From Desulfurellales bacterium (lineage in GTDB: Bacteria > Campylobacterota_A > Desulfurellia > Desulfurellales > Hippeaceae), in assembly GCA_027014115.1 (NCBI GenBank), contig JALWEJ010000042.1, forward strand, positions 1 to 64,000: a stretch of DNA of 64,000 bases, written 5' to 3'. The notes beneath the pieces were generated by a model, which was given only the letters and a program-made list of their open reading frames with translations, did no database searches and was not told the origin of the DNA. Made by a program: the position numbers and the translations under genes. Numbering within the stretch: position 1 is the stretch's first letter; each line of letters starts with the position of its first letter. Below are positions 53,414-63,835 of this stretch, in pieces.

Positions 53414-55539
53414 TGTTTGTTTTGGGTTCTTATTTTGCCCAATCCTTTAAATGTTAATGTTATCCAGAACCCTGAATCCTTTTTTCTTTCATATACGCCG
53501 CTGTTTGTCTCTTTTGGCGTTTGATTTTCGTATAGGTCAATGCCAATACCCCAACAATCCTCTTTATACATAAAGCCGGCTTTTTTTTGCGGGAAATAGT
53601 GATTGTGCATATTTTTTTCAATATATGCATACAGATAAAGTTTTTTTGTAGGGTATGCATTTATTGTTAATTTTATGTTTTCGTCGGTTTTTTTGTATGA
53701 ACCGTCTTTTTGTAAAAGGTGGCTTAATGTAATATTTATGGGTTTTATGTCAAATTCTATAGAGTTATCCATATCTTTAAATTCTAATTTTTTTACCGAG
53801 AAATGGGATTTGGACGAAAATTTTAAAAATTCAAACGGGGATATTCTTGTTTCTGAATAAAGTGCAGGAAAATGCGTGTTTTCTTCTTCGTTTTTATTAA
53901 AATCATACTGCTGCATCAGCTTGTTGTAGAGCAGTTCTCTGTATTTCACGATGTTGTTTTTTGTATATTTTATGACAACCCTGTTTTCCAGTGTTGCCAT
54001 AATCGAGTTGCTTTTGTCGTATTTGGATATGAAATCGGGAAATTTGCTCCAGTTTCTTTTTGCGACATATCTGTATTCCAAAGAAGGGGTTATGGAGTGT
54101 TTTATGCCGAGGAGATTTGAGTTATTTTTAAAGAAATATCCGTTCAGCATTGTGCTTGCTTTGAGGGAATAGATGGGTGTTAATATGTTTTTTGAATATT
54201 TTTTGGCTTCGTATGTGTTTTTCCACCAAAGATGTGCATTGTATATACCGACCTTTGGAATGATGCTGATATAATCAAGTTTTATAGGGTATGACAGTGA
54301 TGCATAAACATAATCTGAATATCCCTTTATTCCTTCTTGAGCATAATTGTTTGTTGCTGTGTTTTCAAAATCAAGTGTTAAATTATTCCACAGTTTTTTA
54401 TTGGTAATATTGAGATTAATCTCAGGCAGTTTTTGTATGGTTTTTCTATTGTTTGAATTAAACAAATCCTGATAAAAATAACCGTTTACCCCGAGTGAAT
54501 ACTCATTTTTTTCTAAAAAATAGGAAACTGTAGATTTTGTGTATTTTTTTGATGTTAAATCCATATTGTCTTTGTTGATGACTCTGAAGTTGTTTTTATC
54601 GCTGACTATATCCAAATCATATTTTAATGTGCCGTATTTTTTTGTTTCAAAAAACTGCCTTGCTTCAAGGGTTATTCTATCTTTTTTTTCTTTTGAGCTT
54701 CCGTATGGTGTTTTTTCTTTAAAGAAAATAATATACCATTTCCCTTTGGAGTTTTTTGTGAGATAAAACCGAGCATTTATTGAAAATCCGTATCCGGCTT
54801 TGTCGTATATGAAGGGTGAAAATGTGATATCTTTTGATTTGTCTATTGCCCAAAAAATAGGCTGTTTATACTTGAAACCGTCCTTTGTTGAAACCCCGAC
54901 AGACGGAAACAAAAGCCCGCTTTTTCTTTTTTTGGACAGCCCCTTATAAATAACAGGCGTGAAAAATACAGGTATTTGGCGGATTTTGAATGTTGCCGGA
55001 TATGCTAAAAGATATTTGTCTTTTACTATGTAGATGTGTTTTGTTTTTATAGACCATTTTGGATGGTATTTTTTTGAGCCAAGAAGATATTTATCGCATT
55101 TGCATCCGGTTGCCATGGCATTTTTGATATAGTATCTGTCTTTTGAGTCTATAATAATTTTTTTTGCTTTTATGTATAGGTGTTCACTTTTTATATACAT
55201 AACGGCATTATCTACAAAGCCTTTATATGTTGATGTGTTGAATATGGCTTTTGTGCCTCTAATCCAATCACCCTTTTTGTTTTCAAACAAAATGTTTCCA
55301 TGCAGTTCAACTATTGATGTATCTTTGCTGAAATATGCTTTGTCTCCTCTTAGACTGTATTGTTGTGAGCTGACTATACAATGACCATCGGCATAATAGG
55401 ATTTGGAATCTTTTTGATATATAACTTTATCGGCTTTTATGTGAACAACATCTATGTTGCCGATTTTTGGTTTTGCTGTAGAAATATTAGGAATCAATAA
55501 AGCCGATGCTATAATGGCAGAGGTTAGTTTTTTATTCAT
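53398..55539 (-). CDS. lptD: LPS-assembly protein LptD
   Basis: A 713-residue outer-membrane protein with a signal peptide (about 1-22, cleavage STA-KP). An LptA/OstA-like jellyroll (VVHIKADKVIYQKDSKSYYADG, SLRGDKAYFSKD, ELHGNILFENK) is followed by a large beta barrel with alternating aromatic strands to a C-terminus ending KTQNKQWMSQ-like residues. It inserts lipopolysaccharide into the outer leaflet. The middle segment GLLFPSVGVSTKDGFKYKQPIFW is the typical LptD barrel start. Consistent with heptosyltransferase elsewhere in the window. Confidence 0.9.
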   Translation of the reverse strand: MNKKLTSAIIASALLIPNISTAKPKIGNIDVVHIKADKVIYQKDSKSYYADGHCIVSSQQYSLRGDKAYFSKDTSIVELHGNILFENKKGDWIRGTKAIFNTSTYKGFVDNAVMYIKSEHLYIKAKKIIIDSKDRYYIKNAMATGCKCDKYLLGSKKYHPKWSIKTKHIYIVKDKYLLAYPATFKIRQIPVFFTPVIYKGLSKKRKSGLLFPSVGVSTKDGFKYKQPIFWAIDKSKDITFSPFIYDKAGYGFSINARFYLTKNSKGKWYIIFFKEKTPYGSSKEKKDRITLEARQFFETKKYGTLKYDLDIVSDKNNFRVINKDNMDLTSKKYTKSTVSYFLEKNEYSLGVNGYFYQDLFNSNNRKTIQKLPEINLNITNKKLWNNLTLDFENTATNNYAQEGIKGYSDYVYASLSYPIKLDYISIIPKVGIYNAHLWWKNTYEAKKYSKNILTPIYSLKASTMLNGYFFKNNSNLLGIKHSITPSLEYRYVAKRNWSKFPDFISKYDKSNSIMATLENRVVIKYTKNNIVKYRELLYNKLMQQYDFNKNEEENTHFPALYSETRISPFEFLKFSSKSHFSVKKLEFKDMDNSIEFDIKPINITLSHLLQKDGSYKKTDENIKLTINAYPTKKLYLYAYIEKNMHNHYFPQKKAGFMYKEDCWGIGIDLYENQTPKETNSGVYERKKDSGFWITLTFKGLGKIRTQNKQWMSQ

Positions 55540-55548
55540 TTTGCTGTG

Positions 55549-56290
<742 letters not shown>

Positions 56291-56294
<4 letters not shown>

Positions 56295-56854
56295 AGGTTA
56301 AAGCCTTTCTCTTTTAATATTTTTCTTTCACAAAAAAGCATGTAGTGTATAATAAGTTCCAAATCTATACCCTTTATCTCTTTAAACAAAGCCTCATAGC
56401 AGAGTTTATCGTTTTTTTGTTCTTTTTTTGTTATTTTCGAGATGGTTTTTATTTCGTAATGGTTTGCTATTGGCAGTATAAATTTTAAAAATACCGTATC
56501 GTTTTGGTTATATGTTTCATGACAGGAAAAAGACAAACCCTCTTTAAATATCTCACAGCTGTAGGCTTTTGTAAATTGGTCAAGTTTTTTTTGATACTCT
56601 TTATCCCTTAAAATATCGATTATGTAGTTTAGTTTTGCATCCACTTCTTTCATCATTAAAACAAATGCTTTATTGAGGTCTCCAAAAGATGAATCGAGTT
56701 TTTCCAAAGACATAAAAAAACTGAATGAATCGGATGGGTCTATTGTGTTGATTGCTTCTTCTTTATATTCCCCATATTGATATTCTTCGATTTTTTTTAC
56801 ATAAACTATAAACCTGTTTGATATCTTAAGCGATGTTTCTTTAGAGTTGTCCAT
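56291..56854 (-). CDS. PilZ-like protein, degenerate
   Basis: 187 residues, not firmly recognised. The first 90 are helical; the second half has the strand order of a PilZ domain (CEIFKEGLSFSCHETYNQND, VFLKFILPIANHYEIKTI, LIIHYMLFCERKIL), resembling atypical PilZ proteins. The c-di-GMP motifs RxxxR and D/NxSxxG are not present (EIFKEG in place of the second), so it may not bind c-di-GMP. It overlaps the UbiA gene by 14 bases and the coiled-coil protein gene by 4. Confidence 0.55.
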
Positions 56855-57698
56855 AATATTTACCTACCAAGAAAGTAAAAAAAAGTACAACGCTAATATA
56901 ACTGTTGATGTTGAAAAAAGCAAGATTTATTTTCTTTTCATCATCAGGCTCAATAAGAATATGCTCAACAAACAGCAGTACTGCAACAACAAATGTACCT
57001 ATGTATCCTGCAATATTCAGTTTGAATATGTGTATGCTTAAAATCAAGAAAACAAAACCTGTCAGATGAAACAGTTTTGCTATATGTAAAGACGCATTGA
57101 TGCCAAAGTTGGAGGGTATTGAGTAGAGTTTGTGGTTTTTATCAAACTGAGCATCCTGAATCGAATAGAGTATATCAAATCCTGCTATCCAGAATGTTAC
57201 AAACAGTGCTAAAAACCATATCGGTTGACTCAATGCATTTGCACTTGCAAGATAGCCTCCAAGCGGGGCTATTGCATCTGTTGCACCAAGGTAGAGATGA
57301 CAAAGCCAACTGAACCGTTTTGTGTATGAGTATGTCAAGATAAAAAACAGGGCTATTGGTGATAATTTGAAAGCCAATCCATTAATAAAATAGGTGGTTA
57401 TTTCAAATATAACAATAGATATTGCGGTAAACAGATATGCATCTTTGAGTTTTATTTTTCCTGTTATGAGTTCTCTGTTTGCTGTTCTTGCATTTAGTGC
57501 ATCGAATTTTCTATCAACTATTCTATTTAGTGCCATTGCTGATGCTCTTGCGCTTGCCATTGCTATTGTAACAAGAATAATTGTTTTTATTGATGGAATT
57601 GTTTGTGCACCCATTATCATTCCTACATATGCAAAGGGTAAGGCAAATATGGTATGTTCAAACTTTATCATCGAGAGGAATTTTTTTAAAGAGTTCAT
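56841..57698 (-). CDS. UbiA-family prenyltransferase (UbiA/MqnP type)
   Basis: A 285-residue polytopic membrane protein with eight or nine helices. The first Asp-rich motif is NRIVDRKFDALNARTANRE near residue 60 and the second YSIQDAQFDKNHKLYSIP near 185. UbiA enzymes attach a polyprenyl tail to an aromatic acid. In bacteria of this apparent type the likely product is menaquinone by the futalosine route (MqnP), but 4-hydroxybenzoate prenylation is equally consistent with the sequence. Confidence 0.85.
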   Translation of the reverse strand: MNSLKKFLSMIKFEHTIFALPFAYVGMIMGAQTIPSIKTIILVTIAMASARASAMALNRIVDRKFDALNARTANRELITGKIKLKDAYLFTAISIVIFEITTYFINGLAFKLSPIALFFILTYSYTKRFSWLCHLYLGATDAIAPLGGYLASANALSQPIWFLALFVTFWIAGFDILYSIQDAQFDKNHKLYSIPSNFGINASLHIAKLFHLTGFVFLILSIHIFKLNIAGYIGTFVVAVLLFVEHILIEPDDEKKINLAFFNINSYISVVLFFTFLVGKYYGQL

Positions 57699-58204
57699 TT
57701 AGCAACCTTGAAATAGTTATAAAAATAGGTATACCCCGATATAACGGTGAAAATAATAGAAGCTAAAAGCAGATAGACACCTATTGTATAATAATTTAAC
57801 ATCAAAACCGATACCGCAATAAATTGTGAGGTTGTTTTTATTTTGCCCCACACATTTGCAGAAATGATAACATTTTCGCTTGATGCAATCACTCTTAAAC
57901 CTGTTACGGCAAACTCCCTTGCTACAATAACAATAACCATCCAGTAGGGTATTTGAATAGTTTTTATCATTGCTATAAGTATTCCGATAACAAGGACTTT
58001 ATCTGCCAGCGGGTCAATTATTTTACCAATGGTTGTTACTGTGTTTGTTCTTCTTGCAATTTGTCCGTCCAAGAAGTCGCTCAAAACCCCGAGTATGAAA
58101 AAGAGAAGTGCGTATATGTTTAGGTTGTATTCAAGAAACAGTATGACAATCACCAAGTCGATGACTCTAAATATGGAAAGTATGTTTGGTATGTGTTTTA
58201 CCAT
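57695..58204 (-). CDS. pgsA: CDP-diacylglycerol-glycerol-3-phosphate phosphatidyltransferase
   Basis: A 169-residue CDP-alcohol phosphatidyltransferase with four or five helices. The signature SDFLDGQIARRTNTVTTIG and KIIDPLADKVL fits D-G-x2-A-R-x8-G-x3-D-x3-D. It makes phosphatidylglycerophosphate, the precursor of phosphatidylglycerol. Overlaps the prenyltransferase and lytic transglycosylase genes. Confidence 0.93.
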   Translation of the reverse strand: MVKHIPNILSIFRVIDLVIVILFLEYNLNIYALLFFILGVLSDFLDGQIARRTNTVTTIGKIIDPLADKVLVIGILIAMIKTIQIPYWMVIVIVAREFAVTGLRVIASSENVIISANVWGKIKTTSQFIAVSVLMLNYYTIGVYLLLASIIFTVISGYTYFYNYFKVAK

Positions 58205-58854
58205 ATACCACCCACATTGCTGTAAATGTTTCCTATTTTTTTCAGAGGTTTTTTTGTTATGTGTGATTGTTGTTTTTTGCTTTTTGCCGCCGTGTATTCA
58301 AGATTGTATATTTGTCTGCCCGTGTAAGCATTCATGAATTTTTTTACATATCTTTGTGTTTCGGCGATAGGTGGTATGCCTTTATATTTATCAACTGCTG
58401 TTTCCCCTGCATTGTATGCTGCTGCAACAAGTTTTATGTCTTTATATTTTGTTGTTAGATGTTTTAAAAACCTTATACCGCCCTCTATGTTTTGATTCAA
58501 GTCATTAATGTCGTTTACGCCGTAATATTTAGCTGTTTTTTCTTTGAGTTGCATAACCCCAACAGCACCGCTTTTTGATATTGAATTGTGGTTGAGGCTT
58601 GATTCAATTTTGGCAATTGCTATAGCTATTTTCGGGTCTAAATCAAATTTATAGGCTATTTTTTTGATAAGTTTAATGATTTTTTGTTTGCTGTAATTGC
58701 TCAATTTTCCTATCTTAAACGCATTTGCAAAAAAGCTTTGCCTGCTTATGTTCGTATAGACTAAACCCTTATTTGTCTTTTTTAGATGCAGACTGTTTGC
58801 ATATACATTAATACCCATAAAGAAACATACAAACAAACTCAAAACCTGTTTCAT
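58198..58854 (-). CDS. Lytic transglycosylase, SLT domain
   Basis: A 218-residue secreted protein: signal peptide about 1-19 (ending NVYA), a lead-in of about 50 residues, and a Slt/MltC-like domain with catalytic Glu in IAKIESSLNHNSISKSG, then GVMQLKEKTAKYYG and LVAAAYNAGETAVDKYKG. It cleaves peptidoglycan to 1,6-anhydromuramyl products in the periplasm. Its start overlaps the TPR gene stop. Confidence 0.92.
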   Translation of the reverse strand: MKQVLSLFVCFFMGINVYANSLHLKKTNKGLVYTNISRQSFFANAFKIGKLSNYSKQKIIKLIKKIAYKFDLDPKIAIAIAKIESSLNHNSISKSGAVGVMQLKEKTAKYYGVNDINDLNQNIEGGIRFLKHLTTKYKDIKLVAAAYNAGETAVDKYKGIPPIAETQRYVKKFMNAYTGRQIYNLEYTAAKSKKQQSHITKKPLKKIGNIYSNVGGIW

Positions 58855-60542
58855 TTTATACTGTTAAGAAGTTTTTCTGCCTTTTTGTTTTTCGGGGATT
58901 TTTTTAGTATACCTTCAAGTATTTTTTTTGCCTGTTTTGTTTGTTTTAGTTTTAGATAGGTTTTAACAAGATGGAATTCTATTGTGAATTCGTCATCTAT
59001 ATATTCATATTTTCCATTTTCTTGTTCTTTTGCTTTTTTTAGATATTTCAAGGCTTCTTTATAGTTTTTCTTTTTATAATAGCCCCAACCGAGACTATCA
59101 AGATAGTATGGGTTTTTGGGTTTTAGTTTCAAGGCCTGTTCAACAAGCTTTATTCCTTGGTCTATGTCAATATTTTCATCTATATATAAATATCCAAGAT
59201 AGTTTAGACAGGATGCGTTTTTCGGGTTTTCTTTAAGGGATTTTTTTAGATATTTTACAGCCTTTTTCTTGTTTTTCAGCTTTGTGTAGTATATATCGGC
59301 AATATACAGATATGCCTTTGATTTGTTTTTTATCCGGTTTATGTTTTTTTCTATGTTTTCTGCGGCTTTTTTGTACTCTTTATACTGTATGTATAAATCG
59401 GATATTGTGTAATATGTTGTCGGGTGTTTTTCTGCAGCTTTTTTTAACAGTTTAAATGCCTCTTCTTTTTTGTTGAGCTTTTTGTAGCACATTGCTTGGT
59501 TGTATACTGCTTCGTCATAAAATTCACTTGATTGTTTAATCGTTGAAAATGCTTTTGCTGCCTTTTTGCACAACCCCCTTTCTTTTAATGCCAATCCGTA
59601 AAGCAGTTTGAATCTGTCCTTTTGCAGAAGTTTTTCTTTGTTATTTTCTATGAACTTTACGGCTTTGTCGTAGTTATTCGATTTGCTGTATATGTATAGG
59701 ATTCTATCTGCATATTTGTTTTTTTTGCTTGATTCGTATGCTTTTTTAAAGTATTTAAGGGCTTTTTTGGTTTGACCCATAAGATAGTAGTCGTTTCCTA
59801 TGGCTGCATAAACGGAAGATGTTTTGACTTTCATATGTTTATATATCTTGATTGCCTTATCATACTGTTTTTGCTGTTCATATAAGTCGGACAAAAGCAG
59901 AGCGTATGATATATCAGTTTTGTCCAATTTGTAGGATTTCTCTGCATAATAGGTTGCTTTTTTTATGTTGTTTTTTTCTAAGTAACATTTTGATAAATAG
60001 TTATAGACTTCGGGATTTTTCCTGTCTTTTTTTAAAATTCTTTTTAAATACTCAATGGCTTTGTCGTAATTTTTTGTTTTAATGTAGAGTACGGCAAGTT
60101 TTTTATCAAACGAACCGTCTCTGCCGAAGTGTTTTTGATAGTTTTTTATCTGGCTTAGTGCTTTTGAAAAATTACCCTCAACAATAAGTATATCTATTAA
60201 CTTGTCGTAAAATTCCTTTTGTTTTGGGAATATATTTACTGCTTTTTTGAGAATTTTTTCAGCCTCACCGTATTTTCTTAAAAAAAGGAGCATATCTGTA
60301 TATTCTTCGTAAAATCTTGGTTTTTTTAGGTAGGGAAGTATCTTTTTATAGCTTTTTTGTGCTGCCTCTATGTTGCCGTTATATAAATTCACAAAGGCAA
60401 GCGTATAATGGTAGTCAATAAAAACCTGCTTGTCGTCAATATTTATTCTTGATTTTGCATATATGTTAAACATAAAAACAGGTGTTGCCAAGAGTATGAG
60501 AGCAATAACTGCAAATTTAATATTCTTTTTTAACAAATTCAT
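58851..60542 (-). CDS. Membrane-anchored TPR protein
   Basis: 563 residues: an N-terminal membrane anchor (about 8-30), then about a dozen tetratricopeptide repeats of 34 residues (for example YDKAIEYLKRILKKDRKNPE and ALKYFKKAYESSKKN) rich in Lys and Tyr. It is probably a periplasmic assembly scaffold. An ATG at 60563 would add seven residues, but the ATG at 60542 has AGAGG six bases before it, so it is preferred. Overlaps ispG, so it is translated with the isoprenoid genes. Confidence 0.82.
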   Translation of the reverse strand: MNLLKKNIKFAVIALILLATPVFMFNIYAKSRINIDDKQVFIDYHYTLAFVNLYNGNIEAAQKSYKKILPYLKKPRFYEEYTDMLLFLRKYGEAEKILKKAVNIFPKQKEFYDKLIDILIVEGNFSKALSQIKNYQKHFGRDGSFDKKLAVLYIKTKNYDKAIEYLKRILKKDRKNPEVYNYLSKCYLEKNNIKKATYYAEKSYKLDKTDISYALLLSDLYEQQKQYDKAIKIYKHMKVKTSSVYAAIGNDYYLMGQTKKALKYFKKAYESSKKNKYADRILYIYSKSNNYDKAVKFIENNKEKLLQKDRFKLLYGLALKERGLCKKAAKAFSTIKQSSEFYDEAVYNQAMCYKKLNKKEEAFKLLKKAAEKHPTTYYTISDLYIQYKEYKKAAENIEKNINRIKNKSKAYLYIADIYYTKLKNKKKAVKYLKKSLKENPKNASCLNYLGYLYIDENIDIDQGIKLVEQALKLKPKNPYYLDSLGWGYYKKKNYKEALKYLKKAKEQENGKYEYIDDEFTIEFHLVKTYLKLKQTKQAKKILEGILKKSPKNKKAEKLLNSIK

Positions 60543-61593
60543 GAACAACCTCTGTAAACTCATCTATTAACTTGTCTTCTTTCACCTTTTTAATAATCTT
60601 ACCCTTTTTTATAATAAGCCCGAATTTTCTTCCACCGGCTATCGCCACATCTGCTTCCTTTGATTCCCCCAAAGCATTAACAACACAGCCCATAACTGCT
60701 ACCTTTACGGGTTTGTCAATGTCGGATAAACGTTTTTTTAGCTCATTAACAAGCGAAATCAAATCGATTTCTATTCTACCACAAGTAGGACATGAAACAA
60801 AGTCTATTGAACGCTTTTTTCTTAAATGAAGAGAGTTGAGAAGTTCATAACATGCGTCTATCTCGTTTTCCGGCGGTTCACTTAAAGAAATTCTTATTGT
60901 GTCGCCGATACCCTGTCTCAAAAGAACACTTAGTGCAGATGCGGATTTAATCAAGCCTTCCATTGATGAGCCGGCTTCTGTGACACCAAGATGCAGCGGG
61001 TAGTCTGTAAGCTTTGATATTTGTTCGTAACAGAGGATTGTAGTTTTTGGGTCTGAGGATTTAATTGACAGCTTCATGTTGGTAAAACCGTAGTCCTCTA
61101 TTCTTTTTATCCAATTATAAGCACTCTCAACAAGTGCATCAGCTGTTGGTCCGTTATACTTTTCTATCAGACTTTTCTCCAAAGAACCGCTGTTGACGCC
61201 GACTCTTATGGGTATGTTGTGTTCTGCTGCGGCTTTTAATATCTCTTTTGTTTTATCAAAAGAGCCGATGTTTCCGGGGTTTATTCTTATGCAGTCTGCA
61301 TTTGATTCTACTGCTGCTACTGCAAGTTTGTAATCAAAATGTATATCGGCTATTACAGGTATGGGGCTTTTTTCTTTTATGGTTTTTAAAGCACTTGCTG
61401 CATCTTTATCAATAACAGCACAGCGCACTATTTCGCAGCCTTTTTTGTGTAGACGCTCTATCTGTTTTAGTGTGGCATCAATGTCTCTTGTGTCTGTATT
61501 TGTCATAGACTGGACTACTATATCTGCCCCACCACCTATTTTCACACTACCTACTGTTATCTGTTTTGTTTTTTTGCGCTCAATCCAGCTCAT
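60517..61593 (-). CDS. ispG: 4-hydroxy-3-methylbut-2-enyl-diphosphate synthase (IspG)
   Basis: A 358-residue MEP-pathway enzyme making HMBPP from methylerythritol cyclodiphosphate. TIM-barrel part: VQSMTNTDTRDIDATL near residue 27, VIADIHFDYKLA near 80, RINPGNIGS near 100; C-terminal Fe-S part with CPTCGRIE near 258 and VAVMGCVVNALGE near 295, giving three Cys cluster ligands. The next gene upstream in the string is rseP (4-base overlap). Confidence 0.95.
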   Translation of the reverse strand: MSWIERKKTKQITVGSVKIGGGADIVVQSMTNTDTRDIDATLKQIERLHKKGCEIVRCAVIDKDAASALKTIKEKSPIPVIADIHFDYKLAVAAVESNADCIRINPGNIGSFDKTKEILKAAAEHNIPIRVGVNSGSLEKSLIEKYNGPTADALVESAYNWIKRIEDYGFTNMKLSIKSSDPKTTILCYEQISKLTDYPLHLGVTEAGSSMEGLIKSASALSVLLRQGIGDTIRISLSEPPENEIDACYELLNSLHLRKKRSIDFVSCPTCGRIEIDLISLVNELKKRLSDIDKPVKVAVMGCVVNALGESKEADVAIAGGRKFGLIIKKGKIIKKVKEDKLIDEFTEVVHEFVKKEY

Positions 61594-62681
61594 TTTTTTA
61601 TCTGTTCTACGTGGTGTTGTATATATTTTGTGACACCGTATCTCTTAAAATCATTTGCAAAAGCAAAAATCATCAAAGCAAGCAGTAAAGCCATGCCGAA
61701 TTTTTGAAAATTCTCCTGAACCTTTTCGCTGACAGGTTTTCTTCTGATTGCCTCAATTGTAAAAAACATTAAATGTCCTCCGTCCAAAATAGGTATGGGA
61801 AGGAGATTTAAAATACCCAAATTTATACTGATAATTGCGGCAAACATCAGGAATGCAGCCAATCCACTTTGAGCTGCTTTGGATGCTATATCAACAATCA
61901 TTATTGGCCCACCGACACTGTTTGAGGGTATTGCTCTTTCTATCAACCTCATAATACCTACAAAGGTAATTTTTGTTATATAGATAGTTTTTTGAATACC
62001 GAGGGCGAGTCCTTTTACGGGGTTGTATTTTAGTTGAACTGTTGCACCGCTTGGTATTATGCCCAATATACCCACCTCTTTTTTATATCCAAGCAAATCT
62101 GTTCTATTTTCCTTTTTGGGGACTGCTTTTAAGGTTATAATTTTTCCGTTTCTGTCTATTTTGAGTGTTAATGTTTTTTGTGGATTCTTTTTGATTATGT
62201 TTGACATTTCTTCCCATGTTTTTATGCTTTTTGAATTGATTTCAACTATTTTGTCATTTGGTTGAATGCCTGCTGTGTATGCTGCTGAGTTTGGCTGTAT
62301 TTTGCCTATTTGAGGGGCAAGTGTCGGAACACCTATTGAGTATGCTGTTGCAAAAAATATAATTGCGCTTGCTATATTAAAAAATGGCCCTGCAAATACG
62401 ATAATCATTCTTTTCCATACAGGCTGAGCAAAAAATGCACCTTCCGTATCCTCTTCGCTTCGTTCGTCAATCTCTTCACCCTTCATTTTTACATAACCGC
62501 CAAGCGGTACGAGAGAGAGGACATATTCTGTAACCTTTGGTTTGTATTTTAATAAAACAGGACCAAAACCTATGGAGAATCGTATAACCTCAACCCCAAG
62601 CAGTCTTGCTGCTATAAAGTGTCCGAATTCATGTATAATAATCATGGCAACAAGGCCTAATATACCGTAAAGTAAGCCCAT
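61590..62681 (-). CDS. rseP: Site-2 protease RseP
   Basis: A 363-residue intramembrane metalloprotease with zinc motif HEFGHFIAARLLG in the first helix, one PDZ domain (about 110-180: PNSAAYTAGIQPNDKIVEI), and the second motif LPIPILDGGHL near the end. It cleaves membrane anti-sigma factors and remnant signal peptides. The E. coli protein has two PDZ domains; this is the one-PDZ form. It directly follows dxr. Confidence 0.95.
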   Translation of the reverse strand: MGLLYGILGLVAMIIIHEFGHFIAARLLGVEVIRFSIGFGPVLLKYKPKVTEYVLSLVPLGGYVKMKGEEIDERSEEDTEGAFFAQPVWKRMIIVFAGPFFNIASAIIFFATAYSIGVPTLAPQIGKIQPNSAAYTAGIQPNDKIVEINSKSIKTWEEMSNIIKKNPQKTLTLKIDRNGKIITLKAVPKKENRTDLLGYKKEVGILGIIPSGATVQLKYNPVKGLALGIQKTIYITKITFVGIMRLIERAIPSNSVGGPIMIVDIASKAAQSGLAAFLMFAAIISINLGILNLLPIPILDGGHLMFFTIEAIRRKPVSEKVQENFQKFGMALLLALMIFAFANDFKRYGVTKYIQHHVEQIKK

Positions 62682-62683
62682 CT

Positions 62684-63835
62684 TTATCCTCCAGTAAACT
62701 CTTTTTCAATCATTTTTTTTATTTCAGCTTTTATATATATTGTTTCTTTCTCTATTGCAAATATATCTTTAGGTAAACTGTCTTCAAATAAATCAACAGC
62801 CTTTTTTAGTATATCAAATATGTGTATAAATTGTATTTTTCTTTTAAGGAAAGTCTCAATCAAAACTTCGTCGGCAGCGTTGAGTATAAGTCCTATGTTG
62901 TTATCTTCTTTCTCTAAAGCATAGTATGCCAAAGATAGTGTTGGAAATTTGTCAAAATCGGGTTTTTGAAAATTCAGGCTTCCGATGTCTGCAAGACTTA
63001 TTTTACATTCCAATTCCATTCTTTTTGGTTTTGTCAGTGCGTAGGCTATAGGTATTCTCATATCATGAGCACTAAGCTGTGCTATTATTGAACCGTCTTT
63101 AAATTCGACAGCCGAATGCATGATGCTTTCTTTATGGATAAGTATTTTGATTTTTCTGTAATCTATATCAAACAGCCACTTTGCCTCTATCGTTTCAAAT
63201 CCCTTATTCATCATTGTTGCAGAATCAATTGTTATTTTGTTTCCCATAGACCATGTTGGGTGTTTAAGGGCATCCTCAACTGTTATATTGTTTAAATCCT
63301 GCCTGTTCAAAAACGGACCTCCGGATGCTGTAAGTATTATGTTTTCAATATCCTCTTTATTTCTACCCTCTATACATTGATATATTGCAGAATGTTCTGA
63401 ATCGATAGGTGTTATTTCTATGCCAGCCTCTTTTGCCATTTTTGTGAATATATTTCCGGCAATAACAAGACTTTCTTTGTTTGCAAGTGCTATCTTTTTT
63501 TTGCTCTTTAGAATATTATATGTGGGTATAAGACCACTTGTTCCCACAAGAGCATTAACATAAATATCTGAATCGCCAAGAGACGATATTTGCATTATAC
63601 CGTCTTTACCATATACGACAGTTAAATCCTTGAATGTTTCTTTTATTTGATCGGCTATCTGTTTTGTTCCGCAGCATACATATTGTGGTTTAAATGCTTC
63701 TATCTGCTTTTTTGCAACCTTTATGTTTGTGTTAAAGCTTATTGCCGTTAGCTTGAATTTGTCTGTTCTTGATATGATATCGAGTGTGTTTTGTCCTATT
63801 GAGCCTGTGGAACCAAGTACTACAATATTTTCCAT
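62684..63835 (-). CDS. dxr: 1-deoxy-D-xylulose-5-phosphate reductoisomerase
   Basis: A 383-residue MEP-pathway enzyme. NADPH site GSTGSIGQNTLDII near residue 7, metal-binding ITPIDSEHSAIYQC near 142, HPTWSMGNKITIDSATMMN near 200, and IHKESIMHSAVEF near 240. With IspG two genes on, this gives two MEP enzymes in one string. Its start overlaps the cdsA stop by 16 bases. Confidence 0.96.
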   Translation of the reverse strand: MENIVVLGSTGSIGQNTLDIISRTDKFKLTAISFNTNIKVAKKQIEAFKPQYVCCGTKQIADQIKETFKDLTVVYGKDGIMQISSLGDSDIYVNALVGTSGLIPTYNILKSKKKIALANKESLVIAGNIFTKMAKEAGIEITPIDSEHSAIYQCIEGRNKEDIENIILTASGGPFLNRQDLNNITVEDALKHPTWSMGNKITIDSATMMNKGFETIEAKWLFDIDYRKIKILIHKESIMHSAVEFKDGSIIAQLSAHDMRIPIAYALTKPKRMELECKISLADIGSLNFQKPDFDKFPTLSLAYYALEKEDNNIGLILNAADEVLIETFLKRKIQFIHIFDILKKAVDLFEDSLPKDIFAIEKETIYIKAEIKKMIEKEFTGG

